Source of the DNA: Flavobacterium acetivorans
GTDB taxonomy: Bacteria > Bacteroidota > Bacteroidia > Flavobacteriales > Flavobacteriaceae
Direction of reading: 5' to 3'
Length of the DNA stretch: 64,000 nucleotides
Assembly (NCBI RefSeq): GCF_020911885.1
Contig: NZ_CP087132.1
Coordinates: forward strand, 2,790,001-2,854,000
Numbering within the stretch: the first letter of the stretch is position 1; each line of letters starts with the position of its first letter. Shown here in pieces: positions 9,396 through 17,647 of this stretch. The notes below the pieces were generated by a model, which searched no databases, had not been told where the DNA came from, and saw only the letters and a program-made list of their open reading frames with translations. The position numbers were made by a program, and so were the translations under genes.

Positions 9396-9403
9396 CAAAA
9401 ATA
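9396..9403 (-). promoter_or_regulatory. Candidate -7 element for permease subunit of the cluster
   Basis: Minus strand TATTTTTG, an exact TAnnTTTG match in the only large gap (146 bp) of the cluster, about 84 bp before the permease start. Such AT-rich matches occur by chance, so support is moderate. Confidence 0.4.
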
Positions 9404-9458
9404 AATTTTGAGATTTTACCACATATGGCTGTATTTTATTCTTTTAAAGAAAAAGAAA

Positions 9459-10181
9459 TTACATCCCGTTTTCGCATCCCGTAGTTATATCCATGGTATT
9501 CCATTCTTTAATCATGATGTTTCTGTACCACACATGATCTCCATGATCTTGTAAAGCAATTTTACCGGTTTTGAAAGTTCCAAAATCTTTCCAGCTGGCG
9601 AATTTACTTCCAGCTACCAAAGATTTAAAATTGTCGTCCCAAAGTTGGGTTTCAACAACAAATACCCCATTTAAAACCAAAGTCAGCTTGCCAAATTTGC
9701 AAACTACTTCGGCGGTATTCCATTCGCCTACAGGTTTTGCAGCAGCTTTAGAACTTTTAATTAAATCGTATAAATCACCTGCGGCATGTTTGATAATTTT
9801 CCCGTCAGGATGTCCGTCATTATCTAAAACCTGCATTTCCAAACCGGTAGAATAGGTGTTTGGGAAATTTTCTAAATCTTCGTTTACATAAAAAATAATA
9901 CCGCTATTGGCTTTTGGAGCGACTTTCCATTCTAATTTCAAATGGAAATTGGTGTATTCCTGATCAGTTACAAGATCACCTCCCTGTCCATTTTTTGCGG
10001 CGGTGGGATCAAAGTGCAAAGTTCCATCTTCTACTTTCCAGCCTGAACCAACTGTGGTTTTCCCGTAGTTGTGCCATCCTGTGGTTGTTTTTCCGTCAAA
10101 TAGGGGTTTAAACCCTTTTTGGGCGTTTGTTGTTTGAATCAAAGCCATCAGCATAATCGCGGTACAAATATTTTTAATCAT
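9459..10181 (-). CDS. DUF1080 (3-keto-disaccharide hydrolase type) exported protein
   Basis: 240-residue secreted protein with a signal peptide ending near 'TNAQ'. It starts with the family pattern 'GFKPLFDGKTTTGWHNYGK' and continues 'GSGWKVEDGTLHFD', 'LKLEWKVAPKANSGIIFYV' and 'GLEMQVLDNDGHPDG', all DUF1080 hallmarks of a concanavalin-like beta sandwich. DUF1080 members have been shown to cleave 3-keto-glycosides after oxidation of the sugar. Its presence beside a GMC dehydrogenase, its small subunit and a cytochrome c strongly supports that role here. Sugar and aglycone specificity are not readable from the sequence. Confidence 0.9.
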   Translation of the reverse strand: MIKNICTAIMLMALIQTTNAQKGFKPLFDGKTTTGWHNYGKTTVGSGWKVEDGTLHFDPTAAKNGQGGDLVTDQEYTNFHLKLEWKVAPKANSGIIFYVNEDLENFPNTYSTGLEMQVLDNDGHPDGKIIKHAAGDLYDLIKSSKAAAKPVGEWNTAEVVCKFGKLTLVLNGVFVVETQLWDDNFKSLVAGSKFASWKDFGTFKTGKIALQDHGDHVWYRNIMIKEWNTMDITTGCENGM

Positions 10182-10204
10182 AAGTTTCGGTTTTAATAGT
10201 TAAT

Positions 10205-11659
10205 TTATAAAGTCAAATTAGCCCAGCCTTCGCGATAGTCGCGCTTCACAAACTGATTGACTTCATCAAAATTGGTAATTTTCATATTGTCATTATCCCA
10301 TAACAATTTTGCGGATCGTCCAGGATAAACATCTTCACCCAATACTTCTTTATGAATATCATAGCCTCTAATTGCTAGATTTGCCATTAATAAAGCTTCG
10401 GTCAAAGGTCCGGCAATTTCAAAGGGCGAACTTAATTCTTGTTTTCCGTAGCCGGCAATAGCGGCTTCCACCCATTGGCTATAATGTCCGTCAGAACCGC
10501 CTTTGACGCGAGGGTATTTTTGAGCTACTTTGATGTTTTCATTTCGACTTAAAGGAAGCAAACGAGGATTCAATCCATAGGTATCACACATCATTTTTCC
10601 TTTGGTTCCAATAAATAAAGTTCCATTGCCACCGTCTCCAAAAATTTCATTTGGCTCTAATTCTGATGGTCGTTCTGGTTGAATTCCGCCATCCATCCAA
10701 TGCAATTTTACATCGCCTTTGGTTTTATCGGTCTTTGGAAAAGTTAAAGTAACGTGACTAGATGGAGGGCAACTATCCGGAAAATATCCTCTTTTGAATT
10801 CATCAACATAAACCGAGCCCACGCTGCATTGAACATCTTTGGCATATTTTAAATTTAAAATACTAAATGGCGCATCGATCAAGTGACAGCCCATATCTCC
10901 TAGGGCGCCTGTTCCATAATCCCACCATCCGCGCCAGTTGAATGGCACTAATTTAGCAACATAATTTTTTTGTGGAGCAGTACCCAACCATAAATCCCAG
11001 TCCAATTCTTTCGGAATTTCGGTGGTTTTGGTTGGCCAAGGTATACCTTGAGGCCATACAGGGCGATCTGTCCAGGCTTTAACGGTATGAACATCGCCTA
11101 TCAAACCCGCTTCATACCATTCTCTCATAATTCGAGTGCCGTCATTGGAGGAACCCTGATTTCCCATTTGGGTTACGACCTTGTATTTTTTAGCGGCTTG
11201 AGTCAGAATTCGAGCCTCATAAATATCATGGGTAAGTGGTTTTTGAACGTAAACATGCTTACCTAACTGCATCGCTGCCAAGGTTTGAATGGCATGATTG
11301 TGATCCGGTGTTGAAACTGAAACGGCATCAAAATTTTTATGTTCTTTGTCTAACATTTCGCGCCAGTCTTTGTAAAACTTGGCTTTTGGAAATGCATTTA
11401 CACTTCTTACAGCCCTGCGGCTATCTACATCGCATAAAAAGGCAATATCAGCTTTTCCGCTCTTGGCAAACATTCCAATATCTGACTGGCCTTTTCCTCC
11501 AACACCAATTCCGGCAATTAGCAAGCGATCACTTGGCGCCACAAATCCCCTTCCCAAAACATGACGAGGAACAATCATAAATCCCGCAGCGGCAATAGCG
11601 GTTGTTTTTATAAAATCACGGCGGTTATTCGTGATTTTATTATCTTTTTCGTCTTTCAT
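10205..11659 (-). CDS. Gfo/Idh/MocA family oxidoreductase with Tat signal
   Basis: 484-residue NAD(P)-binding oxidoreductase. 'NNRRDFIKTTAIAAAGFMIV' is a clear twin-arginine signal, so the folded enzyme with its bound cofactor is exported. A Rossmann motif 'IAGIGVGGKGQSDIG' follows and the catalytic Lys lies in 'VQKPLTHD'. Tat-exported members of this family (for example GH109) hold NAD tightly and use it catalytically for C3 oxidation and re-reduction. That chemistry matches the DUF1080 and GMC neighbours. It is 23 bp upstream of the DUF1080 gene and 48 bp downstream of the cytochrome gene. Confidence 0.9.
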   Translation of the reverse strand: MKDEKDNKITNNRRDFIKTTAIAAAGFMIVPRHVLGRGFVAPSDRLLIAGIGVGGKGQSDIGMFAKSGKADIAFLCDVDSRRAVRSVNAFPKAKFYKDWREMLDKEHKNFDAVSVSTPDHNHAIQTLAAMQLGKHVYVQKPLTHDIYEARILTQAAKKYKVVTQMGNQGSSNDGTRIMREWYEAGLIGDVHTVKAWTDRPVWPQGIPWPTKTTEIPKELDWDLWLGTAPQKNYVAKLVPFNWRGWWDYGTGALGDMGCHLIDAPFSILNLKYAKDVQCSVGSVYVDEFKRGYFPDSCPPSSHVTLTFPKTDKTKGDVKLHWMDGGIQPERPSELEPNEIFGDGGNGTLFIGTKGKMMCDTYGLNPRLLPLSRNENIKVAQKYPRVKGGSDGHYSQWVEAAIAGYGKQELSSPFEIAGPLTEALLMANLAIRGYDIHKEVLGEDVYPGRSAKLLWDNDNMKITNFDEVNQFVKRDYREGWANLTL

Positions 11660-11707
11660 TTATTTTTTAAAGTTTGCTTGGTTAGTTTATAAATCGAAAT
11701 AAATAGA

Positions 11708-12073
11708 TTACTTTTTCAATGATAAAATGTATTTTGCTATTGTTTTTGCCTCGTCTTTTTTCATCGAGGCGTGCGCTCCCATCGGGACAGTTCCCCAAAC
11801 TCCTGAACCGCCTTTTATGATTTTATTGGACAAATAAGAAATGTTTTTTTCATTGGCTGCATATTTATTTGCAATTTCCAAATAGGAGGGACCTATGAGC
11901 TTTTTATCTAATTTATGACAACCGATGCAATCTGATTTAGCAATCAATTTTTCACCATCTGAAAATTGAAAAACAACATCAACTTTAGGTGTGTATTTTT
12001 CTGCTGTATTTTCTTTAGAAAATGAAGCTAAAGTAATGATGGCAATTCCTAAAAATAAGTAATTAAATTTCAT
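11708..12073 (-). CDS. c-type cytochrome, monoheme
   Basis: 121-residue exported cytochrome c. The heme attachment site CIGCH is at residues 49-53 and the likely axial Met is in 'TVPMGAHASM', near the usual spacing. The N-terminus 'FNYLFLGIAIITLASFS' is a signal or anchor. In FAD-dependent sugar dehydrogenase systems a monoheme cytochrome takes electrons from the GMC subunit; its place four genes after the small subunit in the same transcription unit fits that. It is 12 bp after the TIM-barrel gene. Confidence 0.9.
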   Translation of the reverse strand: MKFNYLFLGIAIITLASFSKENTAEKYTPKVDVVFQFSDGEKLIAKSDCIGCHKLDKKLIGPSYLEIANKYAANEKNISYLSNKIIKGGSGVWGTVPMGAHASMKKDEAKTIAKYILSLKK

Positions 12074-12085
12074 GTATTTATATTT

Positions 12086-13138
12086 TTATAATCCTAAATT
12101 TTTCCTGTTAAAAACTTGGTTTGTTTCTACTGCGGCAAAATCGTCAAAGGCCTTATCGGTAACTTTTATAATATGATTTTTTATAAATTCAGCACCTTCA
12201 CGCGCGCCATCTTCTTGGTTTTTCAAGCAACATTCCCATTCCATCACGGCCCAGCCTTTAAAATCGTATTGGGTTAATTTGCTAAAAATGGTTTTAAAAT
12301 CTATTTGTCCGTCTCCCGGAGAACGATACCTTCCGGCTCGATTTAACCAACTTTGATAACCTCCAAAAGTTCCTTGTTTTCCCGTGGGATTGAACTCGGC
12401 ATCCTTGACATGAAAAGCTTTGATTCGTTCGTGATAAAAATCGATATATTGTATGTAATCCAATTGTTGTAAAACAAAATGGGAGGGATCGTACAAAATA
12501 CAGGCTCTGGAATGATTGTTTACCGCTTTCAAAAACATTTCATAGGTTTCTCCATCAAATAAATCTTCACCGGGATGAATTTCATAACAAAGATCAACAC
12601 CAGCATTATCAAATTCGTTCAAAATAGGCAACCAGCGTTTGGCCAATTCAGCAAAACCATCTTCGACCAAACCGGGAGGTCGCTGTGGCCAAGGATGAAA
12701 ATATTGCCAAAGTAAAGAACCGCTAAATGTAGCATGGGCATTTAATCCCAAATTCTGCGAGGCTTTTGCCGCATACTTCAATTGTTGCACCGCCCATTCC
12801 TGTCTCGCTTTTGGTTTTCCGTGAACTTCCTTAGGAGCAAAAGCGTCAAAAAAATCATCGTAGGCGGGATGAACCGCCACCAACTGACCCTGCAAATGGG
12901 TCGACAATTCGGTTATTTCCAAACCATGTGAAGCGATTCTGCCTTTTAACTCCTCCGCATAAGTTTTGCTTTCTGCGGCTTTTTGCAAATCAATAAAACG
13001 GCTGTCTAAAGTTGGCATTTGGATGCCTTTAAAACCCAAATCGGAAGCCCATTTGCAAATTCCGTCCAAGGAATTAAACGGGGCTTTATCGCCAATAAAT
13101 TGTGCCAAAAAAACGGCTGGACCCTGTATTGTTGTCAT
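12086..13138 (-). CDS. Sugar phosphate isomerase/epimerase TIM barrel, cytosolic
   Basis: 350-residue xylose-isomerase-like TIM barrel. Unlike the two other TIM barrels of the cluster it has no signal peptide (it starts 'TTIQGPAVFLAQF'). Metal-ligand candidates lie in 'CYEIHPGEDLFDG', 'YDPSHFVLQQLDY', 'FHVKDAEF' and 'AVMEWECC'. It lies 7 bp after a Gfo/Idh/MocA gene, a pairing common in Bacteroidota catabolic clusters. Together they probably isomerise and reduce the imported keto sugar. The precise substrate is unknown. Confidence 0.85.
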   Translation of the reverse strand: MTTIQGPAVFLAQFIGDKAPFNSLDGICKWASDLGFKGIQMPTLDSRFIDLQKAAESKTYAEELKGRIASHGLEITELSTHLQGQLVAVHPAYDDFFDAFAPKEVHGKPKARQEWAVQQLKYAAKASQNLGLNAHATFSGSLLWQYFHPWPQRPPGLVEDGFAELAKRWLPILNEFDNAGVDLCYEIHPGEDLFDGETYEMFLKAVNNHSRACILYDPSHFVLQQLDYIQYIDFYHERIKAFHVKDAEFNPTGKQGTFGGYQSWLNRAGRYRSPGDGQIDFKTIFSKLTQYDFKGWAVMEWECCLKNQEDGAREGAEFIKNHIIKVTDKAFDDFAAVETNQVFNRKNLGL

Positions 13139-13145
13139 TTTTTAT

Positions 13146-14300
13146 TTAAATTTTAAAATCAAACCATTTTTGATCTGATTTACCTGAAGCAATCACGTTT
13201 TCTATAAAAGCCATCCCTCGAACTCCGTCATCAACGGACGGAAAATCAAGCATTTCTTGGGTAGGTTCTTTTCCTTCCAATTTAAAAGATAAAGTCAAAG
13301 CAAAATTTTTGTATAAATTGGCAAATGCCTCGAGATAACCTTCTGGATGACCGCTTGGCGTGCGGGAATTCGCCATTGAAATATTAGACAAATAGCCATT
13401 TCCTGTACGGTAAATTTGCGTTGGAGCGTCGGACCATTTTATTATCAAAGAATTGGGTTCCATCTGATGCCATTCTAGGCCTCCTTTTTCACCATAAATT
13501 TTAATTTTCAATCCATTTTCTTCACCGGTTGCTATTTGTGTGGCAACCAAAATACCATTTGCGCCGTTGTCAAATTTTAACAATACATTGCCGTCATCGT
13601 CCAGTTTTCTGCCTTCAACGACAATGTTAATATCGGCACACAACTGAGCGATTTTCAAGCCCGAAATATATTCGGCCAAATGTGCGGCATGGGTTCCAAT
13701 ATCTCCCATACAACCACTGATACCACTTTTTGCGGGATCTGTTCGCCAAAGAGCTTGCTTGTTCTCTTTACTTTCCAATAAAGAACTCAACCAGCCTTGG
13801 GTATATTCAACGATCACTTTTCTGATTTTGCCAAAATCATTGTCAGCAACCATTTTTCGGGCTTGCTTTACCATTGGATAACCCGAATAAGTATGTGTCA
13901 AGCACAAAATAAGTCCGGTTTCTTTAACTTTTTGCTGCAATTGTTTGGCTTCATCCAGACTTAAGGTCATCGGTTTGTCGATCAAAACATGAAAACCGTG
14001 ATTCAAAGCCATCATAGCGGGAGCAAAATGCGTAAAATTTGGAGTAACAATAGTCACAAAATCCATTTTTTGGTCTTGGGGAAGTTGGCTCTCGATTGCA
14101 ATCATTTTTTCGTACGAATCGTAGCATTTTGCTTCGGGAAGAAATAAGCCTTTTCCAGATTCCTTTGAAATCTCAGGATTAGAACTAAATGCGCCGCAAT
14201 GCAATTCAACCAAGCCATCCATATTGGCGGCAATACGATGAATTGCTCCAATGAAAGCATTTTTACCGCCGCCAATCATGCCCATTTTTAATTTTCTCAT
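13146..14300 (-). CDS. Gfo/Idh/MocA family oxidoreductase, cytosolic
   Basis: 384-residue NAD(P)-dependent oxidoreductase without a signal peptide. The Rossmann motif 'GMIGGGKNAFIGAIHR' is at the N-terminus and the catalytic Lys motif is 'IDKPMTLSLDEA' near residue 115. The C-terminal alpha/beta domain holds 'GDIGTHAAHLAEY', with a His typical of the active site. It is likely the cytosolic counterpart of the Tat-exported member, reducing or oxidising C3 of a sugar. It follows the GMC gene by 13 bp and precedes the TIM barrel by 7 bp. Confidence 0.9.
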   Translation of the reverse strand: MRKLKMGMIGGGKNAFIGAIHRIAANMDGLVELHCGAFSSNPEISKESGKGLFLPEAKCYDSYEKMIAIESQLPQDQKMDFVTIVTPNFTHFAPAMMALNHGFHVLIDKPMTLSLDEAKQLQQKVKETGLILCLTHTYSGYPMVKQARKMVADNDFGKIRKVIVEYTQGWLSSLLESKENKQALWRTDPAKSGISGCMGDIGTHAAHLAEYISGLKIAQLCADINIVVEGRKLDDDGNVLLKFDNGANGILVATQIATGEENGLKIKIYGEKGGLEWHQMEPNSLIIKWSDAPTQIYRTGNGYLSNISMANSRTPSGHPEGYLEAFANLYKNFALTLSFKLEGKEPTQEMLDFPSVDDGVRGMAFIENVIASGKSDQKWFDFKI

Positions 14301-14313
14301 AGCTTTTGACGCA

Positions 14314-16017
14314 CTAAATATTACCTTTTTTCAATTCTTTTACGGCATGATCACAGGCGCGAGCCGTCAATGCCATAAATGTCAGCGATGGGTTTTGGCA
14401 GGCAATCGAAGGCATGCAAGAACCATCGGTAACAAATACATTGTTCACTTCATGCATCTGGTTCCATTTATTTAAAACAGAATCTTTTGGATCATTCCCC
14501 ATTCTAGCAGTTCCCATTTCATGAATCGCCATGCCTGGGTAACAATCATTATCATAAGTCCTCACATTTTTTATTCCTGACGCTTCCAGCATTTCGGCGG
14601 CATCATTCATCATATCTTCACGCATTTTAGCCTCGTTTTCTTTGAATTCACAGTCAATGGCTAAAATAGGTTGTCCCCATTTGTCTTTCTTAGAATGGTC
14701 GATATAAACCCTATTTTCATAATATGGTAACATTTCACCAAAGCCTCCCAATCCCATACTCCAGCTGTTAGCAGGAAGAGATAAGGTCTCTTTGAAATTT
14801 TCTCCAAAAGCCAATTCGGCCACTTCTTTATGCCAAGCACCTCTGCTGGCTCCGCCTTGGTAACCAAATCCTCTCAAATAATCTCTTTTATCATTGCCTA
14901 CGTTTTGGTATCTTGGAATATAAATTCCGTTTGCCCTTCTTCCGTAGGTATATTTATCTTCAAAACCTTCGGCAGTTCCTTCGGCACCACAACGGAAATG
15001 GTGATCCATTAAATTATGTCCCAACTGTCCGCTGGCATTTCCCAAACCATTAGGATGCGCTTCGGATGTAGAATTTAATAAAATAAATGTAGAGCCCAAA
15101 GTTGATGCATTAACGAAAACGATCTTGGCGTAAAACTCTATCGTTTCGTTGGTTTCGGCATCAATTACCATGACGCCTTTTGCCTTTTTGGTATCTTTAT
15201 CGTAAATGATATGATTGACAATAGAATACGGCCTTACCGTTAATCTTTTGGTTGCAACTGCCGCCGGCAAAGTAGAAGACTGCGTACTGAAATAGGCCCC
15301 GAACGGACAACCGCGACTGCATAAATTTCTGTATTGACAACTGCCGCGGCCTTTATGTGGAACCGTCAAGTTTGCAGTACGACCAATGGTCATTAATCGG
15401 GTATTGTTGTAATGTTTTTCTAAGCGTTCTTTAACCGATTTTTCGACACAATTCATGTCCATTGGCGGCAAAAATTTACCATCGGGCAAGAGAGGCCAAT
15501 TTTCGGCTTGCCCGCTGATACCAGCAAATTTCTCTACATAATCATACCAAGGAGCAATATCTTTATAACGAATAGGCCAGTCGTTTCCATGACCGTCTTT
15601 TTTATTATCTTCAAAATTATGTTCACTAAAACGGTAACTTTGGCGCCCCCACATCAAGGATTTTCCTCCCACATGAAAACCTCTGTACCAGTCAAAACGT
15701 TTGTCTTCGGTATAAGGACATTCTAGATCATTTACCCACCATTTTTCGGTAGCTTCATTATAAGGATAATCCCTGCTTTGTACCGGATGGGTTCTTTTTT
15801 GCTCCTGGGTGAGTCTTCCTGCATGTTCAATCTCCCAAGGTGCTTTCATCGCTGATTCATAGTCTTTGATGTGCTCGATGTTCATACCGCGCTCCAGCAT
15901 CAAAACTTTTAATCCTTTCTCTGTGAGTTCTTTTGCAGCCCAACCGCCACTAATTCCTGAACCAACGACAATGGCATCATAAGTATTTTGTTTTTTTAAA
16001 TCAGAGTTTATATTCAC
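14314..16017 (-). CDS. GMC family oxidoreductase (glucoside 3-dehydrogenase-like catalytic subunit)
   Basis: 567-residue FAD flavoprotein that probably oxidises a sugar hydroxyl. The FAD-binding motif 'IVVGSGISGGWAAKEL' is at residues ~16-31. The catalytic His is in 'HEMGTARM' and the partner Asn in 'NPSLTFMA' near the C-terminus. Three cysteines at 227, 233 and 237 (C-x5-C-x3-C) lie where related FAD sugar dehydrogenases bind an iron-sulfur cluster. There is no signal peptide; export would have to occur bound to the Tat-bearing small subunit encoded 53 bp upstream. It starts with GTG. Close alternatives are gluconate or sorbitol dehydrogenases, but the DUF1080 neighbour favours a glycoside 3-dehydrogenase. 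Confidence 0.88.
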   Translation of the reverse strand: MNINSDLKKQNTYDAIVVGSGISGGWAAKELTEKGLKVLMLERGMNIEHIKDYESAMKAPWEIEHAGRLTQEQKRTHPVQSRDYPYNEATEKWWVNDLECPYTEDKRFDWYRGFHVGGKSLMWGRQSYRFSEHNFEDNKKDGHGNDWPIRYKDIAPWYDYVEKFAGISGQAENWPLLPDGKFLPPMDMNCVEKSVKERLEKHYNNTRLMTIGRTANLTVPHKGRGSCQYRNLCSRGCPFGAYFSTQSSTLPAAVATKRLTVRPYSIVNHIIYDKDTKKAKGVMVIDAETNETIEFYAKIVFVNASTLGSTFILLNSTSEAHPNGLGNASGQLGHNLMDHHFRCGAEGTAEGFEDKYTYGRRANGIYIPRYQNVGNDKRDYLRGFGYQGGASRGAWHKEVAELAFGENFKETLSLPANSWSMGLGGFGEMLPYYENRVYIDHSKKDKWGQPILAIDCEFKENEAKMREDMMNDAAEMLEASGIKNVRTYDNDCYPGMAIHEMGTARMGNDPKDSVLNKWNQMHEVNNVFVTDGSCMPSIACQNPSLTFMALTARACDHAVKELKKGNI

Positions 16018-16070
16018 TTTTTTTCATTTAAAAGGTTCGTAATAAAAATCAGCAATTGGATTTTAAATTT

Positions 16071-16631
16071 CTAAGTAGCCCAAGCTTTTTGTCCCGGTTT
16101 ATAATCTGCGCTGCCGTCATATCTTCCGGGAACGGGAAGGTATTCTCGAGCTTGGGTACAACCAATTTCAGATGAAAAATAGCCTAACAAAGTCAAATCC
16201 CTTGCAATCATAAAGAACGAAGGTTTCTTTTTATTAGCGATTGCCTCGGCAGTTAAATCAGTCATTAATTTATGGCGTTCTTGGGCATTGGTAGAAAGAA
16301 AATCTTTGTTGAAATCTTTTTGACATTTTGACAACATTTCCTTCATGCCTGAAGCAAAAAGCTCCTGCAAGTTTGCCGGATAGCAATCCCTGACCATCAT
16401 AGGAATAAAACTGCCAACTCCAGCTGCTTTTGCCCCAAGGGAAGATGTTGTTGTTGGAATTATAATATCTGCAAATTCCCCTAAAATTACTTCATCAGCG
16501 GCAGAAAAAGAGACCTGATTTTTTTCACCTTCATAAACTCCAAAACTTTCAAACAAAACACCAATTGTGCTTGAGGAGATCGCAGTTCCTAATAAAAAGG
16601 CTACGTTTTTAAGTGCTTTACGTCTATCCAT
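16071..16631 (-). CDS. Gluconate 2-dehydrogenase subunit 3 family protein (Tat-bearing small subunit)
   Basis: 186-residue small or hitchhiker subunit of a GMC dehydrogenase. It begins 'MDRRKALKNVAFLLGTAIS', a Tat signal, and continues with the family pattern 'FADIIIPTT' and 'FIPMMVRDCYP'. Such subunits carry the flavoprotein across the inner membrane and stabilise it. It is the first gene of the ten-gene minus-strand cluster; the 384 bp upstream hold its regulatory region and that of the divergent DUF6155 gene. Confidence 0.9.
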   Translation of the reverse strand: MDRRKALKNVAFLLGTAISSSTIGVLFESFGVYEGEKNQVSFSAADEVILGEFADIIIPTTTSSLGAKAAGVGSFIPMMVRDCYPANLQELFASGMKEMLSKCQKDFNKDFLSTNAQERHKLMTDLTAEAIANKKKPSFFMIARDLTLLGYFSSEIGCTQAREYLPVPGRYDGSADYKPGQKAWAT

Positions 16632-16889
16632 TACTTATTTTATTAATAATACTAGCTAAAAATGAATTTTTAATAATTATTATATCATTACAATAATAAA
16701 TAAAAAACAAACAATTATTTATTTTTGATGTTAAAATGAAATGTTAATTATGTATTTTTCATTTATTGGAGAATATATTGTAAAAATTGCAACAACTACC
16801 GTCAATTGTCGTTCAAATTAATAGTAAATGCAATTGAATTGATTCAATAAAATAATTATAGTAATTTTTTTATAAGTTTTTTATTATAA

Positions 16890-16901
16890 TAAAACGTTTT
16901 A
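16890..16901. promoter_or_regulatory. Candidate LacI-type operator palindrome
   Basis: TAAAACGTTTTA is a perfect 12 bp palindrome with the central CG and flanking A/T tracts typical of LacI/GalR-family operators. It is in the divergent promoter region of the sugar-oxidation cluster. No LacI-family gene is in the window, so the regulator would be encoded elsewhere. Confidence 0.35.
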
Positions 16902-16989
16902 GTAAAACTTATTTACTACAATAAGCCAGAAAAAAGTGTTTTAATATACTTCCCAAGTAAATTTTAAAACATTCCTGTAAAAACTAATT

Positions 16990-16997
16990 TACTTTTG
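16990..16997 (+). promoter_or_regulatory. -7 promoter element for DUF6155 gene
   Basis: TACTTTTG is an exact TAnnTTTG match 18 bp before the ATG at 17016, giving a very short leader. Confidence 0.5.
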
Positions 16998-17015
16998 TAG
17001 AACTAAACTTAGATT

Positions 17016-17543
17016 ATGAGCAAGAGGGATTTAAAAAAATACGTCAAAGAACTCACTAAAGAACAACTCGAAGAACAAATCATCGAATTGTATGAAAAAT
17101 TCAATCCTGTGAAAGTGTATTATGACTTTGTATTTAATCCGAAAGAAAATTCTCTTTTATTGGAATCCAAAATCAAAATCTCTAATGAATATTTTCCAAT
17201 ACAAAGCAGTGGAAGGGGAAAAAAACCAAAGATGCGTCGATCTGTTGCTCAAAAATACATCAAACACTTTATGGTTTTGGGTGTTGATCCCTTTCTTATA
17301 GCCGATGTGATGCTCTATAATATCGAAATTGCGCAGGCTTTCTCGGCCGGAAACACCATAAAACAGGAAATATTTTTCAAAAGTATGCTTAATTCCTTTG
17401 AGCAAGTGGCTCATTATTTGATTGCCAATGGCATCCTGCCAGATTTTAAAACAAGACTAAAATCCATTCAAAATGAAGCTTTTGAACAAAAATGGAAGAA
17501 CAAAGAACAGTTCCAAACCATTGTGGAACGTCTCGAATACTAA
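17016..17543 (+). CDS. DUF6155 family protein
   Basis: 175-residue soluble protein matching the DUF6155 family ('SKRDLKKYVKELTKEQLE', then 'NPVKVYYDFVFNPKEN'). It is mostly helical and basic. Function is unknown. It lies 104 bp before a superfamily 2 helicase gene which has its own -7 element, so cotranscription is possible but not required. No signal peptide or membrane segment. Confidence 0.8.
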   Translation: MSKRDLKKYVKELTKEQLEEQIIELYEKFNPVKVYYDFVFNPKENSLLLESKIKISNEYFPIQSSGRGKKPKMRRSVAQKYIKHFMVLGVDPFLIADVMLYNIEIAQAFSAGNTIKQEIFFKSMLNSFEQVAHYLIANGILPDFKTRLKSIQNEAFEQKWKNKEQFQTIVERLEY

Positions 17544-17619
17544 ATCCCTATAATTCAATTTTATTAAATCGCTATACATATTTTAAACTAAAAATAACGG
17601 AATAACTGTTTTTTAGGTG

Positions 17620-17627
17620 TATTTTTG
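17620..17627 (+). promoter_or_regulatory. -7 promoter element for the SF2 helicase gene
   Basis: TATTTTTG is an exact TAnnTTTG match 20 bp before the ATG at 17648. Confidence 0.45.
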
Positions 17628-17647
17628 CAAAAATCCAACAAAAAACA

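Larger units (their letters stand above)
16632..17015. other. Divergent regulatory region (384 bp, very AT-rich)
   Basis: No coding frame is convincing. The region separates the divergent small-subunit gene (minus) and DUF6155 gene (plus). It contains a 12 bp perfect palindrome at 16890-16901, several TTTACT/AGTAAA half-sites between 16900 and 16995, and one -7 element for the plus-strand gene. I could not find an exact -7 element for the sugar cluster. Confidence 0.6.
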
